From an uncultured Planctomycetia bacterium (GTDB lineage Bacteria; Planctomycetota; Phycisphaerae; Phycisphaerales; SM1A02), in contig CALMPF010000015.1 of the NCBI GenBank assembly GCA_937871505.1, positions 1 to 35,106 of the forward strand: 35,106 bases of DNA. Direction: 5' to 3'. The notes under the pieces are model-generated. The model was given only the letters and a program-made list of their open reading frames with translations. It did not search any database and was not told where the DNA came from. The position numbers were made by a program, and so were the translations under genes. Position 1 is the stretch's first letter. Each line of letters opens with the position of its first letter. Positions 17,424 to 24,817 of this stretch are shown here, in pieces.

Positions 17424-17898
17424 GTCCCGAGGGCCCTGCGTCGGCTGGGCCGGCGCTGCGCGAGTCGGCGGCGGGGAGGTCGAGCTTGCAGGTCTTCGCG
17501 GCGCCCTCCGCCTGCGGGGACGGGCCCGGCGGCTGCGGCCCGGAGTCGGCCTCCTGCGCAAGCGCCTCGATCCGATTGGCCATCCACTCAAGCGATCCGC
17601 GGCGCTCGAGATAGGCGGTGAATCGCTCGTAGGAGCCGACCTGCGAGGGGCCGGCCAGTGCCCAGAAGGCGGGATGAAGCATCCGCAGCCCCGCGGCGCC
17701 GACGGCATTGAGCGGACGGCTCATCTCGAGGAGCATCGCCGCAGGCATCGCCATGCCCGGCCGCGCCACCATCCGGCAGATGCGCTCGACGATCGGCCGC
17801 TCCTCGTCGGTCGGCTCGGCGGGGCCTGGCGCGTCCACGGCGAACGCGTGCCGCAGGGCGGCGCGCCATCCGCGGGCTGCAGGGGTCGGCGTCGACAT
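17416..17898 (-). CDS. small helical protein heading the GlmL/DUF6754 cluster (160 aa)
   Basis: The ATG at 17898 (MSTPTPAARG) gives 160 residues. The core is helical: 'RICRMVARPGMAMPAAMLLE', 'SRPLNAVGAAGLRMLHPAFW', 'YERFTAYLERRGSLEWMANR'. The C-terminal ~50 residues are Pro/Ala/Gly-rich. I recall small proteins with a 'P....LE..rPLn..G.q.l....P' pattern next to GlmL-like and DUF6754 genes, so it is probably a conserved member. The helix around 'MPAAMLLEMSRPLNAVGAAG' is amphipathic and could associate with the membrane. It overlaps the ATPase start by 8 nt. The divergent promoter region to the next plus-strand gene is 223 bp. Confidence 0.75.
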   Translation of the reverse strand: MSTPTPAARGWRAALRHAFAVDAPGPAEPTDEERPIVERICRMVARPGMAMPAAMLLEMSRPLNAVGAAGLRMLHPAFWALAGPSQVGSYERFTAYLERRGSLEWMANRIEALAQEADSGPQPPGPSPQAEGAAKTCKLDLPAADSRSAGPADAGPSGHG

Positions 17899-18121
17899 CG
17901 CAGGGGAGCAGCGTAACAGGTGCGCTCGTGCGTGGCGAGGGACTTCGCAAGCATCGCGAGGCGATGGAGGGTGCCCGCCGGGAGCTCGCACGCGCCGACG
18001 AGGTCGCATCGCCTCAGGCCTCTCGCGGAGCCGTCCTCAGAGGAGCCGCGCAGCACCGGCCGATGCATGCGATGATCCTCCGAGCGATCCTCGACCCTCG
18101 CACCACCCCCCGGAGCATCCC

Positions 18122-18769
18122 ATGACCAGCGTGCCCCAGGCATCGGCCCTCACGGCGGCCACACTTGCAGCCGTCAAGTTCGCCTCCCGCACGATGCCGA
18201 CGACGAAACGGATCGCGCCGACCGCCCGGACGCCCGATCCGATCAACCTCAGCCGCTGGATCGACGCCAACCAGCACCTGCTCAAGCCGCCGGTCGGCAA
18301 TCAGTACATGTACTGCGGCGAGGACTTCATCGTGATGGTCATCGGCGGTCCCAACACCCGCAATGACTTCCACGTCAACACCACCGAGGAGTGGTTCCAT
18401 CAGATCAAGGGCGACATCGCCGTGCGCGTGCGCGAGGGCGAGCGCATGCGCGACGTGGTGATCCGCGAAGGCGAGACCTGGCTCTGCCCGGCGCTGCTGC
18501 CGCACCGCCCGCAGCGGCCGGCGGGCACCGTCGGTCTCGTCGTCGAAGCCCAGCGGCCTCCGGGCGACCTCGATCATCTCGTCTTCTACTGCGAGAAGTG
18601 CGATGCCCTCGTCCATGATGCCGCCTTCCAGATGGAGGACATCGTCGTGCACTTCGCCCGGATCATGGAGGAGTACTGGTCCGGTCCCGTCGAGGCGCGC
18701 ACCTGCCGCGCCTGCGGGACCGTCGTCGAGAAGGCCGGGCCCTACGAGATGAAGAACCTGCGCTGCTAG
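18122..18769 (+). CDS. 3-hydroxyanthranilate 3,4-dioxygenase
   Basis: Non-haem iron cupin enzyme of the kynurenine pathway that opens 3-hydroxyanthranilate to 2-amino-3-carboxymuconate semialdehyde. The N-terminal signature 'INLSRWIDANQHLLKPPVGN' is present. Iron and substrate residues fall in 'NDFHVNTTEEWFHQIKGD' (His, Glu) and 'LLPHRPQRP' (second His). The bacterial-type C-terminal rubredoxin-like site has two CxxC pairs ('CEKC' and 'CRAC'). The ATG at 18122 has GGAG six nt before it, giving 215 aa with about 40 extra N-terminal residues; ATG 18194 would be shorter. The stop codon TAG (18767-18769) lies inside the end of a foldback element, so the last codon or two may have been set by that insertion. 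Confidence 0.94.
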   Translation: MTSVPQASALTAATLAAVKFASRTMPTTKRIAPTARTPDPINLSRWIDANQHLLKPPVGNQYMYCGEDFIVMVIGGPNTRNDFHVNTTEEWFHQIKGDIAVRVREGERMRDVVIREGETWLCPALLPHRPQRPAGTVGLVVEAQRPPGDLDHLVFYCEKCDALVHDAAFQMEDIVVHFARIMEEYWSGPVEARTCRACGTVVEKAGPYEMKNLRC

Positions 18770-18933
18770 CAGCCTGTGGCGAAAGTCATTCGGGCTGCGG
18801 ACGAGCGGACAGGCGAATCTCATCGTCGCCGCAACTCGCCTGTATCACTGCGGATACTGCTTCGTCGCGGCTCCTCGATCTTCGTCTCCCCGCTCGCCCT
18901 CGCCTACAAAGCACTTTCGCCACAGGCTGCTAG
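18766..18933 (+). repeat. foldback element, family 1, copy 2 (168 bp with flanking CTAG)
   Basis: Nearly identical to 10069-10231, differing by a G in the left end and a T at about position 18885. The ends form a perfect 21-bp inverted repeat (18766-18786 against 18913-18933), beginning CTAGCAGCCTGTGG. If the outermost CTAG (18766-18769 and 18930-18933) is a duplicated 4-bp palindromic target, the element proper is 18770-18929. The centre is the hairpin gtat-cactgcgg-atac at 18842-18857. It starts inside the stop codon of the dioxygenase gene and ends 20 nt before the histidine kinase start. Its orientation relative to the gene in front is the same as in copy 1. Confidence 0.88.
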
Positions 18934-18953
18934 CCCGACGGCGACCGGATCCC

Positions 18954-20912
18954 ATGGACCCAGCTCTGGATACTCGCGATCCCATCCGGCTCATCGCCGA
19001 GCTCCAGCAGGCGCTGCTGCCGATCGCCTCGACCGAGGCGCCGTCGGCTGCGGAACCGCGGGGCGCGGAGAGCGGAGCGGGCTTGGATCCCGCGACGGGC
19101 GGCGCGACGGGCGGCGCGACGGGTGGCGCGACGGGTGGCGCGAAGAGTGGCGCGGAGGCTCCGGGCGAGGTCGGCATCGAGGCGACGCTCTGCCGCGTGC
19201 TCGATGCGCTCCGCGCCCGCTTCGGGGCGCGACAGGTCAACCTCTGGATTCCCGACTCCGACCGCGGCGTTCTCGTGCCGGCGTGCAGCGACTGCGAGGC
19301 GGTGCGCCGGCGCGACCTGCCGCACACGCTGCCGATCGCGTCGAGCAGATCGGGCCGGGCGTTCGTCGAGGTCCGGCCGGCCTACTACCCGAGCCTCGAG
19401 AGCGAACCGCGAAGCTGCAAGCCCGAGCTCTTCCGGCTGCTCGCGCTTCCCCGGATGTGGGTGCTTCCGATCGTGGCGGGCACGCTGGGGATCGACCGCG
19501 GCGTCATCGCGGTCGCGACGATGCACTTCGGCGCGGATGACCCGATCGATCACCTGACCGAGCCGCTCCTCGGCGCCGTCGGCCGGATCGTCGGCGAGGC
19601 GATGGAGACGGCGCTCTGGCGCGAGCAGGACCTCCTCGTCCGCATGACCGCCGAGGCGATGGCCGACTTCGGGGCGCAGCTTCAGGATCCCTTCGACCGG
19701 CTCGCCCGCGCCATCGCCGACTCGATGCACTTCGAGGCGTGCACGATCCTCCTCGCAGACGAGGAGCACGAGTACCTGAAGATCATCGGAACGACCGGCG
19801 TGGTCGACCATGTGCCGACCGACTTCGGGCGCCGCCTCTACCGCTTCGGCGAGCGGCCCACCGGGCGGGTCGCGAGCGAGCGGCGGACGATCGCGCTGGA
19901 GGATCTCGATCGCGAGCCGCTCGTCGGGTCGCCTCGCTACTCGGACACCGTCTCGACCGACGATCTCCGCCAGTTCCTCGCGGCGCCGGTGATCCTCCGG
20001 GGCGGCCGCCTCGTCGGGGTCGTGCGCCTTCGCAACAAGATCGCCCCCCGGCCGCACGACTGGCCGCGGCTGCTCAACCCGCTCGATCTCCGCCGCGTCG
20101 AGCGCGTCGCGACCATCCTCAGTCCGCTGCTCTCGCTGGTGATGGAGGAAGCCCGGCAGGATGCGATGATCGAGCGGCTTCGACACGACCTCGATCTGCC
20201 CGCGACCATGGTGCGCGACTTCGCGTCGTACTACGGCCGAGCGCCGGTCGAACGGATCCGCGCCGACGCCGAGGAGCTCCGCGTGAAGCTCGGCGACGTG
20301 GAGAGCGCGATGGAGATCATCCTCGTCAATGGCGAGCTGCTCCAGCTCTCCCGAGAGCAGCAGATCGTCCTCGCCCCGAAGCTGACGAACGTCTACACGG
20401 AGTCGGTGGTCAAGCTCTGCAAGATGCTCACGCCGATGGCCCGGCGCAAGCACCTCCGGCGGATCTCCTACGGCGGCGGCGAGAGCTTCGGACGCTTCGC
20501 GCCGCTCTGGGTCGATCCGCGGCTCTTCGACATCGCGCTCTACAACCTGCTGCACAACGCGATCAAGTACAGCCACCGCGACACCGAGATCCTCGTCGAC
20601 GGAGGCGTGGCGGCCGCCGACGGCCGCACCTGGTACGAGATCAACGTCCGGAACTTCGGCATCGGCGTCAGCGATGCTGCCGCCGCCCGCGTCTTTCACC
20701 GCTACTTCCGCTCCGCCGAGGCCCAGCAGAAGACCCCCAGCGGCGTCGGCATCGGCCTGCATACCGCCGCGACCCTGGTCCGGCTCCACGGCGGCGAGCT
20801 GGTCCTGCGGCAGAAAAACACGCCGACAGTCTTTACGATCCGTCTTCCCGCGACGCTGGCGACCGCGCAGCCGGCCACGGCAGGCTCCGATCCCCGCGGC
20901 GGCTCGAGCTGA
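18954..20912 (+). CDS. cytoplasmic GAF-domain sensor histidine kinase
   Basis: A 652-aa sensor without membrane segments. The N-terminal region includes a (Ala-Thr-Gly-Gly)n stretch encoded by a 12-bp tandem repeat. Two GAF-like domains follow: about 75-220 ('VNLWIPDSDRGVLVPACSDC') and about 240-400 ('FEACTILLADEEHEYLKIIG', 'LAAPVILRGGRLVGVVRLRN'). The phosphoacceptor region is 'IERLRHDLDLPATMVRD' with His411, a variant H-box. The ATPase domain has the N-box 'LYNLLHNAIKYSHRDTEILV', G1 'RNFGIGVSD' (Asn where Asp is usual) and G2 'SGVGIGLHTAATLV'. It pairs with the receiver gene 71 nt downstream. The Cys-rich first GAF could bind a cofactor, but this is speculation. The ligand is unknown. Confidence 0.88.
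   Translation: MDPALDTRDPIRLIAELQQALLPIASTEAPSAAEPRGAESGAGLDPATGGATGGATGGATGGAKSGAEAPGEVGIEATLCRVLDALRARFGARQVNLWIPDSDRGVLVPACSDCEAVRRRDLPHTLPIASSRSGRAFVEVRPAYYPSLESEPRSCKPELFRLLALPRMWVLPIVAGTLGIDRGVIAVATMHFGADDPIDHLTEPLLGAVGRIVGEAMETALWREQDLLVRMTAEAMADFGAQLQDPFDRLARAIADSMHFEACTILLADEEHEYLKIIGTTGVVDHVPTDFGRRLYRFGERPTGRVASERRTIALEDLDREPLVGSPRYSDTVSTDDLRQFLAAPVILRGGRLVGVVRLRNKIAPRPHDWPRLLNPLDLRRVERVATILSPLLSLVMEEARQDAMIERLRHDLDLPATMVRDFASYYGRAPVERIRADAEELRVKLGDVESAMEIILVNGELLQLSREQQIVLAPKLTNVYTESVVKLCKMLTPMARRKHLRRISYGGGESFGRFAPLWVDPRLFDIALYNLLHNAIKYSHRDTEILVDGGVAAADGRTWYEINVRNFGIGVSDAAAARVFHRYFRSAEAQQKTPSGVGIGLHTAATLVRLHGGELVLRQKNTPTVFTIRLPATLATAQPATAGSDPRGGSS
19091..19150 (+). repeat. 12-bp tandem repeat, 5 units, in frame
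   Basis: Five 12-bp units of the type cgcgacgggcgg, the last one degenerate, inside the histidine kinase gene. They encode Ala-Thr-Gly-Gly repeats in a linker before the first GAF domain. Because the unit length is a multiple of three, copy-number changes would alter linker length without breaking the frame. Confidence 0.9.
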
Positions 20913-20983
20913 AGGCGGCCGCGGCAGGCGCCGCCCCGCTCGGTTCGACCGCTCCCCTCCTCACTTTCGAGCACCCGCCCCCG

Positions 20984-21487
20984 ATGAGCAAGCGAGTCCT
21001 GATCCACGACGACGAGCAGCACACGCTCGAGTACCACGTGCGCCTGCTTCGCGAGGACGGCTATGGCGTCGACTTCATCGAAGACGACGCCAGGGCGCAC
21101 CGCGTGATGACCGGTTCCGACCGCGGCCACGCGCTGCTGGTGCTCGACATGATGATGCCGGCGCCGATCGGCGTTCCGGCGATCGAGACCGAGTCGAACA
21201 ACCGGACCGGCCGGTGGTTCCTGCGCGAGTACCGCAAGGCGTGCGACGTGGCGACGCCGGTCCTGCTCTACTCGCGCCTGGGAGAGCAGGAACTGCTCAT
21301 CGCCGGGTGGCAGGCCTACGAAGGGTGGCATTTCCACGGCAGGGGCGCGACGCCGAAGCCGCCGACGGACGAAGCCGAGCGGAAGCAGCGGCTCCGGGAC
21401 GGCTTCAAGGTGCAGGTCGCCGCGAAGAAGGAGTGCGACCCGCACAAGTTCCTGCGGCTCGTTCAGGAGATCATCGGTCGGCCTTAG
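20984..21487 (+). CDS. stand-alone receiver (response regulator-like) protein with unusual insertion
   Basis: The ATG at 20984 gives 167 aa. The receiver pattern is visible: acidic pair 'IHDDEQHT' after beta-1, phosphoacceptor Asp55 in 'LLVLDMMMP', Ser in 'VLLYSR' on beta-4, and a Lys in 'GATPKPP' on beta-5. Between beta-3 and beta-4 there is an insertion ('GVPAIETESNNRTGRWFLRE'), and the C-terminal segment is extended. There is no DNA-binding domain. The product could be a phosphorelay intermediate or act by protein contact. The histidine kinase gene in front (71 nt away) is the likely partner. The TAG stop (21485-21487) coincides with the left end of a foldback element. Confidence 0.82.
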   Translation: MSKRVLIHDDEQHTLEYHVRLLREDGYGVDFIEDDARAHRVMTGSDRGHALLVLDMMMPAPIGVPAIETESNNRTGRWFLREYRKACDVATPVLLYSRLGEQELLIAGWQAYEGWHFHGRGATPKPPTDEAERKQRLRDGFKVQVAAKKECDPHKFLRLVQEIIGRP

Positions 21488-21681
21488 CACTTCATCGCCC
21501 CTTGTCTCCTGCTGCGGCGTCCGGAAGCGGCGTTCTGCTGCATCGAAGCTCGCATCTCGTTGCATCGATAGGTGCTTGATGGCCCGCAGAGGGGCCACCG
21601 GCGCCCCATCTGCTTCGCTCCTCCTTGCAGGACATCCGCTTCCGACCGCCTCGCGACGGAGCCAAGGGGCGCTGGAGTGCT
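21486..21681 (+). repeat. foldback element, family 2, copy A (196 bp)
   Basis: A long imperfect palindrome filling much of the gap between the receiver gene and ACMSD. Outer arms: agcacttcatcgccccttg against caaggggcgctggagtgct (17 of 19 complementary). Inner arms: ccggaagcgg (21521-21530) against ccgcttccga (21636-21645). The centre is a hairpin around tggccc-gcagag-gggcca. It is a diverged relative of 34868-35051: shared segments include ctgctgcgg near the left, ttcgct-ctccttgc in the right arm, cctcgcgacg, and gcgctggagtg at the right end. It begins within the TAG stop codon of the receiver gene. Confidence 0.78.
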
Positions 21682-21814
21682 GGCCCTTCGTGCGGCGCGG
21701 CCGACCGCGGGCCGCTCGGCTGGATCCGCGCGCGGACCGCGAGCGCGGCGACGACACCGGAGCGTCCGGCGCGGCCGCGACGTCCGCGACGCACTGCCGG
21801 AGCTCGACCTGCCC

Positions 21815-22879
21815 ATGACGCCCCCCGCCATCGACATCCACACCCACATCCTGCCGCCGTCGTGGCCCGATCTCCGGGAGCGCTACGGCTATGGCGGATT
21901 CGTGCGCCTCGAGCACCTCCCGGGAGAGGGCGGCTGCTGCCGGGCGCGGATGCTGATCGACGATCGGCACTTCCGCGACATCGAGAGCAACTGCTGGGAC
22001 CCGCTGCGGCGCGTCGTCGACTGCGATGAGGCGGGGGTCGGTCTTCAGGTGCTCTCGACGGTTCCGGTGATGTTCTCCTACTGGGCGAAGCCTGCGGATG
22101 CGCTCGACCTCTCGCGGATGCTGAACGACCACATCGCCGGAGTCGTTCGGGATCATCGGGGCCGCTTCGCGGGACTCGGGACGGTTCCGATGCAGGCGCC
22201 GGAGCTTGCGATCTCCGAGCTCGAGCGTTGCATCGGCGAACTCGGCCTGCGTGGCGTTCAGATCGGAACCCACATCGACGCCCCCGACGGCATCCGGAAC
22301 CTTGACGATCCGAGGGTCCTCCCCGTGTTCGAGGCGGCGGCCGAGATCGGCGCCGCCGTCTTCGTGCATCCCTGGGACATGATGGGCAAGGAGCGGATGC
22401 CGAAGTACTGGCTCCCCTGGCTCGTGGGAATGCCGGCCGAGAGCGCCCTGGCAATCTGCTCCGTGATCTTCGGTGGCGTGCTGGAGCGGCTGCCCCGGCT
22501 GCGGATCGGCTTTGCCCACGGCGGCGGCGCCTTTCCGTTCACGATCGGCCGCATCGAGCACGGCTGGCGCGAGCGCCCGGATCTCTGCGCCGTGGACAAC
22601 CCGAACAACCCGCGCGACTCCGCCCGGCGGATCTTTTACGACTCCCTGGTGCACGACGCGGAGGCGCTCCGCTACCTCATCCGGCTGGTCGGCGCCGACC
22701 GCGTCGCTCTGGGCAGCGACTATCCGTTTCCGCTGGGCGAGCAGCGTGCCGGGGCGCTGGTCCGTTCGATGCCGGATCTCGATGAGGGGACGCGGCGGCG
22801 CCTGCTGCGCGGCACCGCGCTGGAGTTCCTCGGGCTCACGGATGAGGCCGGTCTCGGCTCGTTGCAGGAGTCTGGCTGA
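21815..22879 (+). CDS. 2-amino-3-carboxymuconate-6-semialdehyde decarboxylase (ACMSD), amidohydrolase fold
   Basis: Zinc-dependent decarboxylase of the amidohydrolase superfamily. It acts on the product of 3-hydroxyanthranilate dioxygenase and steers tryptophan carbon towards 2-aminomuconate rather than quinolinate/NAD. Metal-site motifs: 'IDIHTHILP' (HxH at the N-terminus), 'FVHPWDMMG' (third His), 'FAHGGGAFPF' and 'LGSDYPFP' (Asp). The substrate-binding Arg region 'CWDPLRRVVDCDEAGVGLQV' is also typical. The ATG at 21815 gives 354 aa and puts HxH at residues 9-11; upstream codons in this frame are the foldback region. The presence of the dioxygenase gene 3 kb before it supports ACMSD over other family members. 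Confidence 0.9.
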   Translation: MTPPAIDIHTHILPPSWPDLRERYGYGGFVRLEHLPGEGGCCRARMLIDDRHFRDIESNCWDPLRRVVDCDEAGVGLQVLSTVPVMFSYWAKPADALDLSRMLNDHIAGVVRDHRGRFAGLGTVPMQAPELAISELERCIGELGLRGVQIGTHIDAPDGIRNLDDPRVLPVFEAAAEIGAAVFVHPWDMMGKERMPKYWLPWLVGMPAESALAICSVIFGGVLERLPRLRIGFAHGGGAFPFTIGRIEHGWRERPDLCAVDNPNNPRDSARRIFYDSLVHDAEALRYLIRLVGADRVALGSDYPFPLGEQRAGALVRSMPDLDEGTRRRLLRGTALEFLGLTDEAGLGSLQESG

Positions 22880-22897
22880 CGCCGCGGCCGGTCCATT

Positions 22898-22957
22898 CCC
22901 CAATGGATGCCCCAATGGATGCCCCAACGGATGCCCCAACGGAAGCCCCAATGGAAG
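22898..22957. repeat. 12-bp tandem repeat, 5 units
   Basis: Five 12-bp units: ccccaatggatg twice, ccccaacggatg, ccccaacggaag and ccccaatggaag. They sit between the ACMSD stop and the convergent small exported-protein gene. The tract is noticeably less GC-rich than its surroundings and open in several frames, but it belongs to no recognisable gene. It is a good candidate for a variable-number locus. Confidence 0.92.
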
Positions 22958-23075
22958 AGAGGCTCGGGCGCGGCCACCTCCGCTCCGAAGCTGGGCGCGC
23001 GACGCTTGGATTGTCGCCATCTCGACTCGCTCGCGCCTGCGGCAGCCGCGGGCGCACCCAAGCACGGCTGCGCCG

Positions 23076-23465
23076 CTACTCGTACACCCCGAACCACGTC
23101 GCCCAGAACATCATCAGGGTGTACGTCTGGTGATCGGTGACGCCGTGATTGAGCAGCCACTGCGAGAAGGTGATCGTCGGCGAGAGGTCGTCGATCGCCA
23201 GATCGGGATACGTGTTGATCAGGACGATGAACTGCGGCCAGAGCGCCGGAATGTTCGGCGGCGGCGGTACCGGATAGCTGTAGGCCACCGGCGGCGGGCC
23301 ACCGGGTGGATCGGGATGCTCGGGTGGATCGTCGGTCGGAGTCGCCTGCGAAAGCCCGCTCGCGATCAGGATCGCGCCCGCCGAGAGCGCAGCCAGCCTC
23401 CAGACCCGCCGGATTGACCGGGCGGTCGGGAGGGCGGCGCGATCGGAGGGGATCTGCGGGGTCAT
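23076..23465 (-). CDS. small exported protein coupled to the HTH-TPR regulator (129 aa)
   Basis: The ATG at 23465 shares one base with the stop of the regulator gene (TGATG), indicating translational coupling. The N-terminus is basic, followed by the hydrophobic segment 'VWRLAALSAGAILIASGLSQ' at about residues 21-40 and a probable signal peptidase site after 'SQA'. A Pro-rich stretch follows (about 45-73, 'PPEHPDPPGGPPP', 'YPVPPPP'). The end is aromatic-rich: 'LWPQFIVLINTYPDLAIDDL', 'YTLMMFWATWFGVYE'. No family is recognised. Known facts stop at 'exported and co-translated with a regulator'. A precursor of a signal peptide or a partner protein is possible; the length is more than typical pro-peptides. 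Confidence 0.75.
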   Translation of the reverse strand: MTPQIPSDRAALPTARSIRRVWRLAALSAGAILIASGLSQATPTDDPPEHPDPPGGPPPVAYSYPVPPPPNIPALWPQFIVLINTYPDLAIDDLSPTITFSQWLLNHGVTDHQTYTLMMFWATWFGVYE

Positions 23466-24817
23466 CAGGAGCGTTCTCCGCCCTTCACCAGCCTCGCCTT
23501 GCGGAGCACCTGCCAGCCGGTTTCGCGGAACACTGGGAACCGTGCCATCGTCCCGGCGAGGGAGCGGACATCGTCGATGTCGAGCACCCAAGGCTCGCTG
23601 CCGGGGATCGTGCCGTCTTCGCGGCGGTCGGCAAGCAGTTCGCGGCGGCGCAATTCGAGTGTCCATACGCGCTCTCGGAGCGCCCAGTTCCCGATCAGCG
23701 ACGCGATCTCGTCGGCCTTGTTCGTCAGAACGCCGAGCAGCCGCTCCGCGCGATCTTCATCGGAGACGTGCCGGAGCACGATGTTGGCCCCGAAGATGCA
23801 CCACCATCCATACGCCTCGAGGAGCCACTGCGGGTCCAGGGCGCCCGGGTCGACCACGTCGTCGAGGCGGCCCAGAATGACCTCGACCGCCCGGACGGGG
23901 GACTCCTGACCGAGGAGCGTCCGCATCTCGAGCCGCCCCCCCTCGGCCACGACCCGCGCGACCTCGAGGGCCGGGAGACGGGCGTCGTCCGAAGCGGCCG
24001 CGAGCAGGGGGATCGCCTCGTCGAAGAGCTCGATCGCCTCGGATGCGTCCTCCTCGCGCGATTCCGTGCTTCCCCCTGCCCGGACCCGGAGAGCATTGGC
24101 GCGCACCGAGAGCGCGAACCCGAGCGCCCCCGGCGGCGGCGGACCACCCGCTCGACCCGAGCGGATCGTGTCGATCACGGTCCGGGCGACGCCGATGGAC
24201 TCCTCGACGTTTCCGAGCAGCAGGTGGAAGTGCGCGAGGTTGAGCCGGAGCACGAGGGAGACCGTCTTCGAGCGGTCAGGCTCCGCGAGCGCGCCTTTCA
24301 CAGTGCTGAGCGCCCGGGTGTATCGGCCCTGCGCCTCCCAGCCGGCGGCGACGCGCATCTGCGAGCGGACGCGCTCCTCGCCGGAGGTGGCGGCCCGCAT
24401 CGCCTGCTTGCCGAGGCGGACGAGATCGCTCCAGCGTCCCGCGTTCTGGGCATCGAAGGCGGCGCGATCGAGCTGGGCCCACGACGCGCCAGCGGGAGGA
24501 GGGGGGCCGTCGGAGAGTTCGCGCTCGGGACCCCCGAGGAGGTCGTCCGAGACCTCCTGCACGGACCACTCGAGCAGCTCGGCGAGGCGCTGGACGAGAT
24601 CGAGCTTGGGGATGCCGCTTCCGGGCACCACGTTGTGCACGTCCCGGTTCAGCTTCGCGGCGGTCTGCCGGATCGAGAGGCCGCGGTAGACGGTGGCGAG
24701 CTCGACGAGCTCGCGGAGCCGCTGCTTCGAATCGGCGCTCCGCTCGGGACGCCGTCGGACGCGAGGCGGCCGATCGATCGGTTCGCCGTCGTCGAGGTTC
24801 GCGTGCGTCGAGCTCAT
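23465..24817 (-). CDS. HTH-TPR regulatory protein (450 aa)
   Basis: The N-terminal ~30 residues are charged. A helix-turn-helix of XRE-like layout follows at about 35-95: 'LRELVELATVYRGLSIRQTA', 'KLDLVQRLAELLEWSVQEVS'. From about 110 to the end the protein is alpha-helical with TPR-like pairs ('WSDLVRLGKQAMRAATSG', 'AAGWEAQGRYTRALSTVKGA', 'LNLAHFHLLLGNVEESIGVA', 'EAIELFDEAIPLLAA'). I associate this HTH type ('...IPKLDLV..LA..L.W.v..V') with Phycisphaerae. There is no signal peptide, so it is cytoplasmic. A GGAGGA motif precedes ATG 24817 by about 11 nt. The layout (HTH, then TPR, then a coupled small exported protein) resembles RRNPP-type peptide receptors, but sequence homology to them is not claimed. 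Confidence 0.82.
   Translation of the reverse strand: MSSTHANLDDGEPIDRPPRVRRRPERSADSKQRLRELVELATVYRGLSIRQTAAKLNRDVHNVVPGSGIPKLDLVQRLAELLEWSVQEVSDDLLGGPERELSDGPPPPAGASWAQLDRAAFDAQNAGRWSDLVRLGKQAMRAATSGEERVRSQMRVAAGWEAQGRYTRALSTVKGALAEPDRSKTVSLVLRLNLAHFHLLLGNVEESIGVARTVIDTIRSGRAGGPPPPGALGFALSVRANALRVRAGGSTESREEDASEAIELFDEAIPLLAAASDDARLPALEVARVVAEGGRLEMRTLLGQESPVRAVEVILGRLDDVVDPGALDPQWLLEAYGWWCIFGANIVLRHVSDEDRAERLLGVLTNKADEIASLIGNWALRERVWTLELRRRELLADRREDGTIPGSEPWVLDIDDVRSLAGTMARFPVFRETGWQVLRKARLVKGGERS

Noticed and set aside
18930..20789. Long minus-strand frame (619 codons) opposite the histidine kinase
   Set aside because: Antisense shadow; the plus strand encodes clear GAF and kinase motifs.
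20702..23065. 787-codon minus-strand frame across the receiver, foldback and ACMSD region
   Set aside because: It spans several real plus-strand genes and the foldback, with no recognisable domain; a by-product of high GC.
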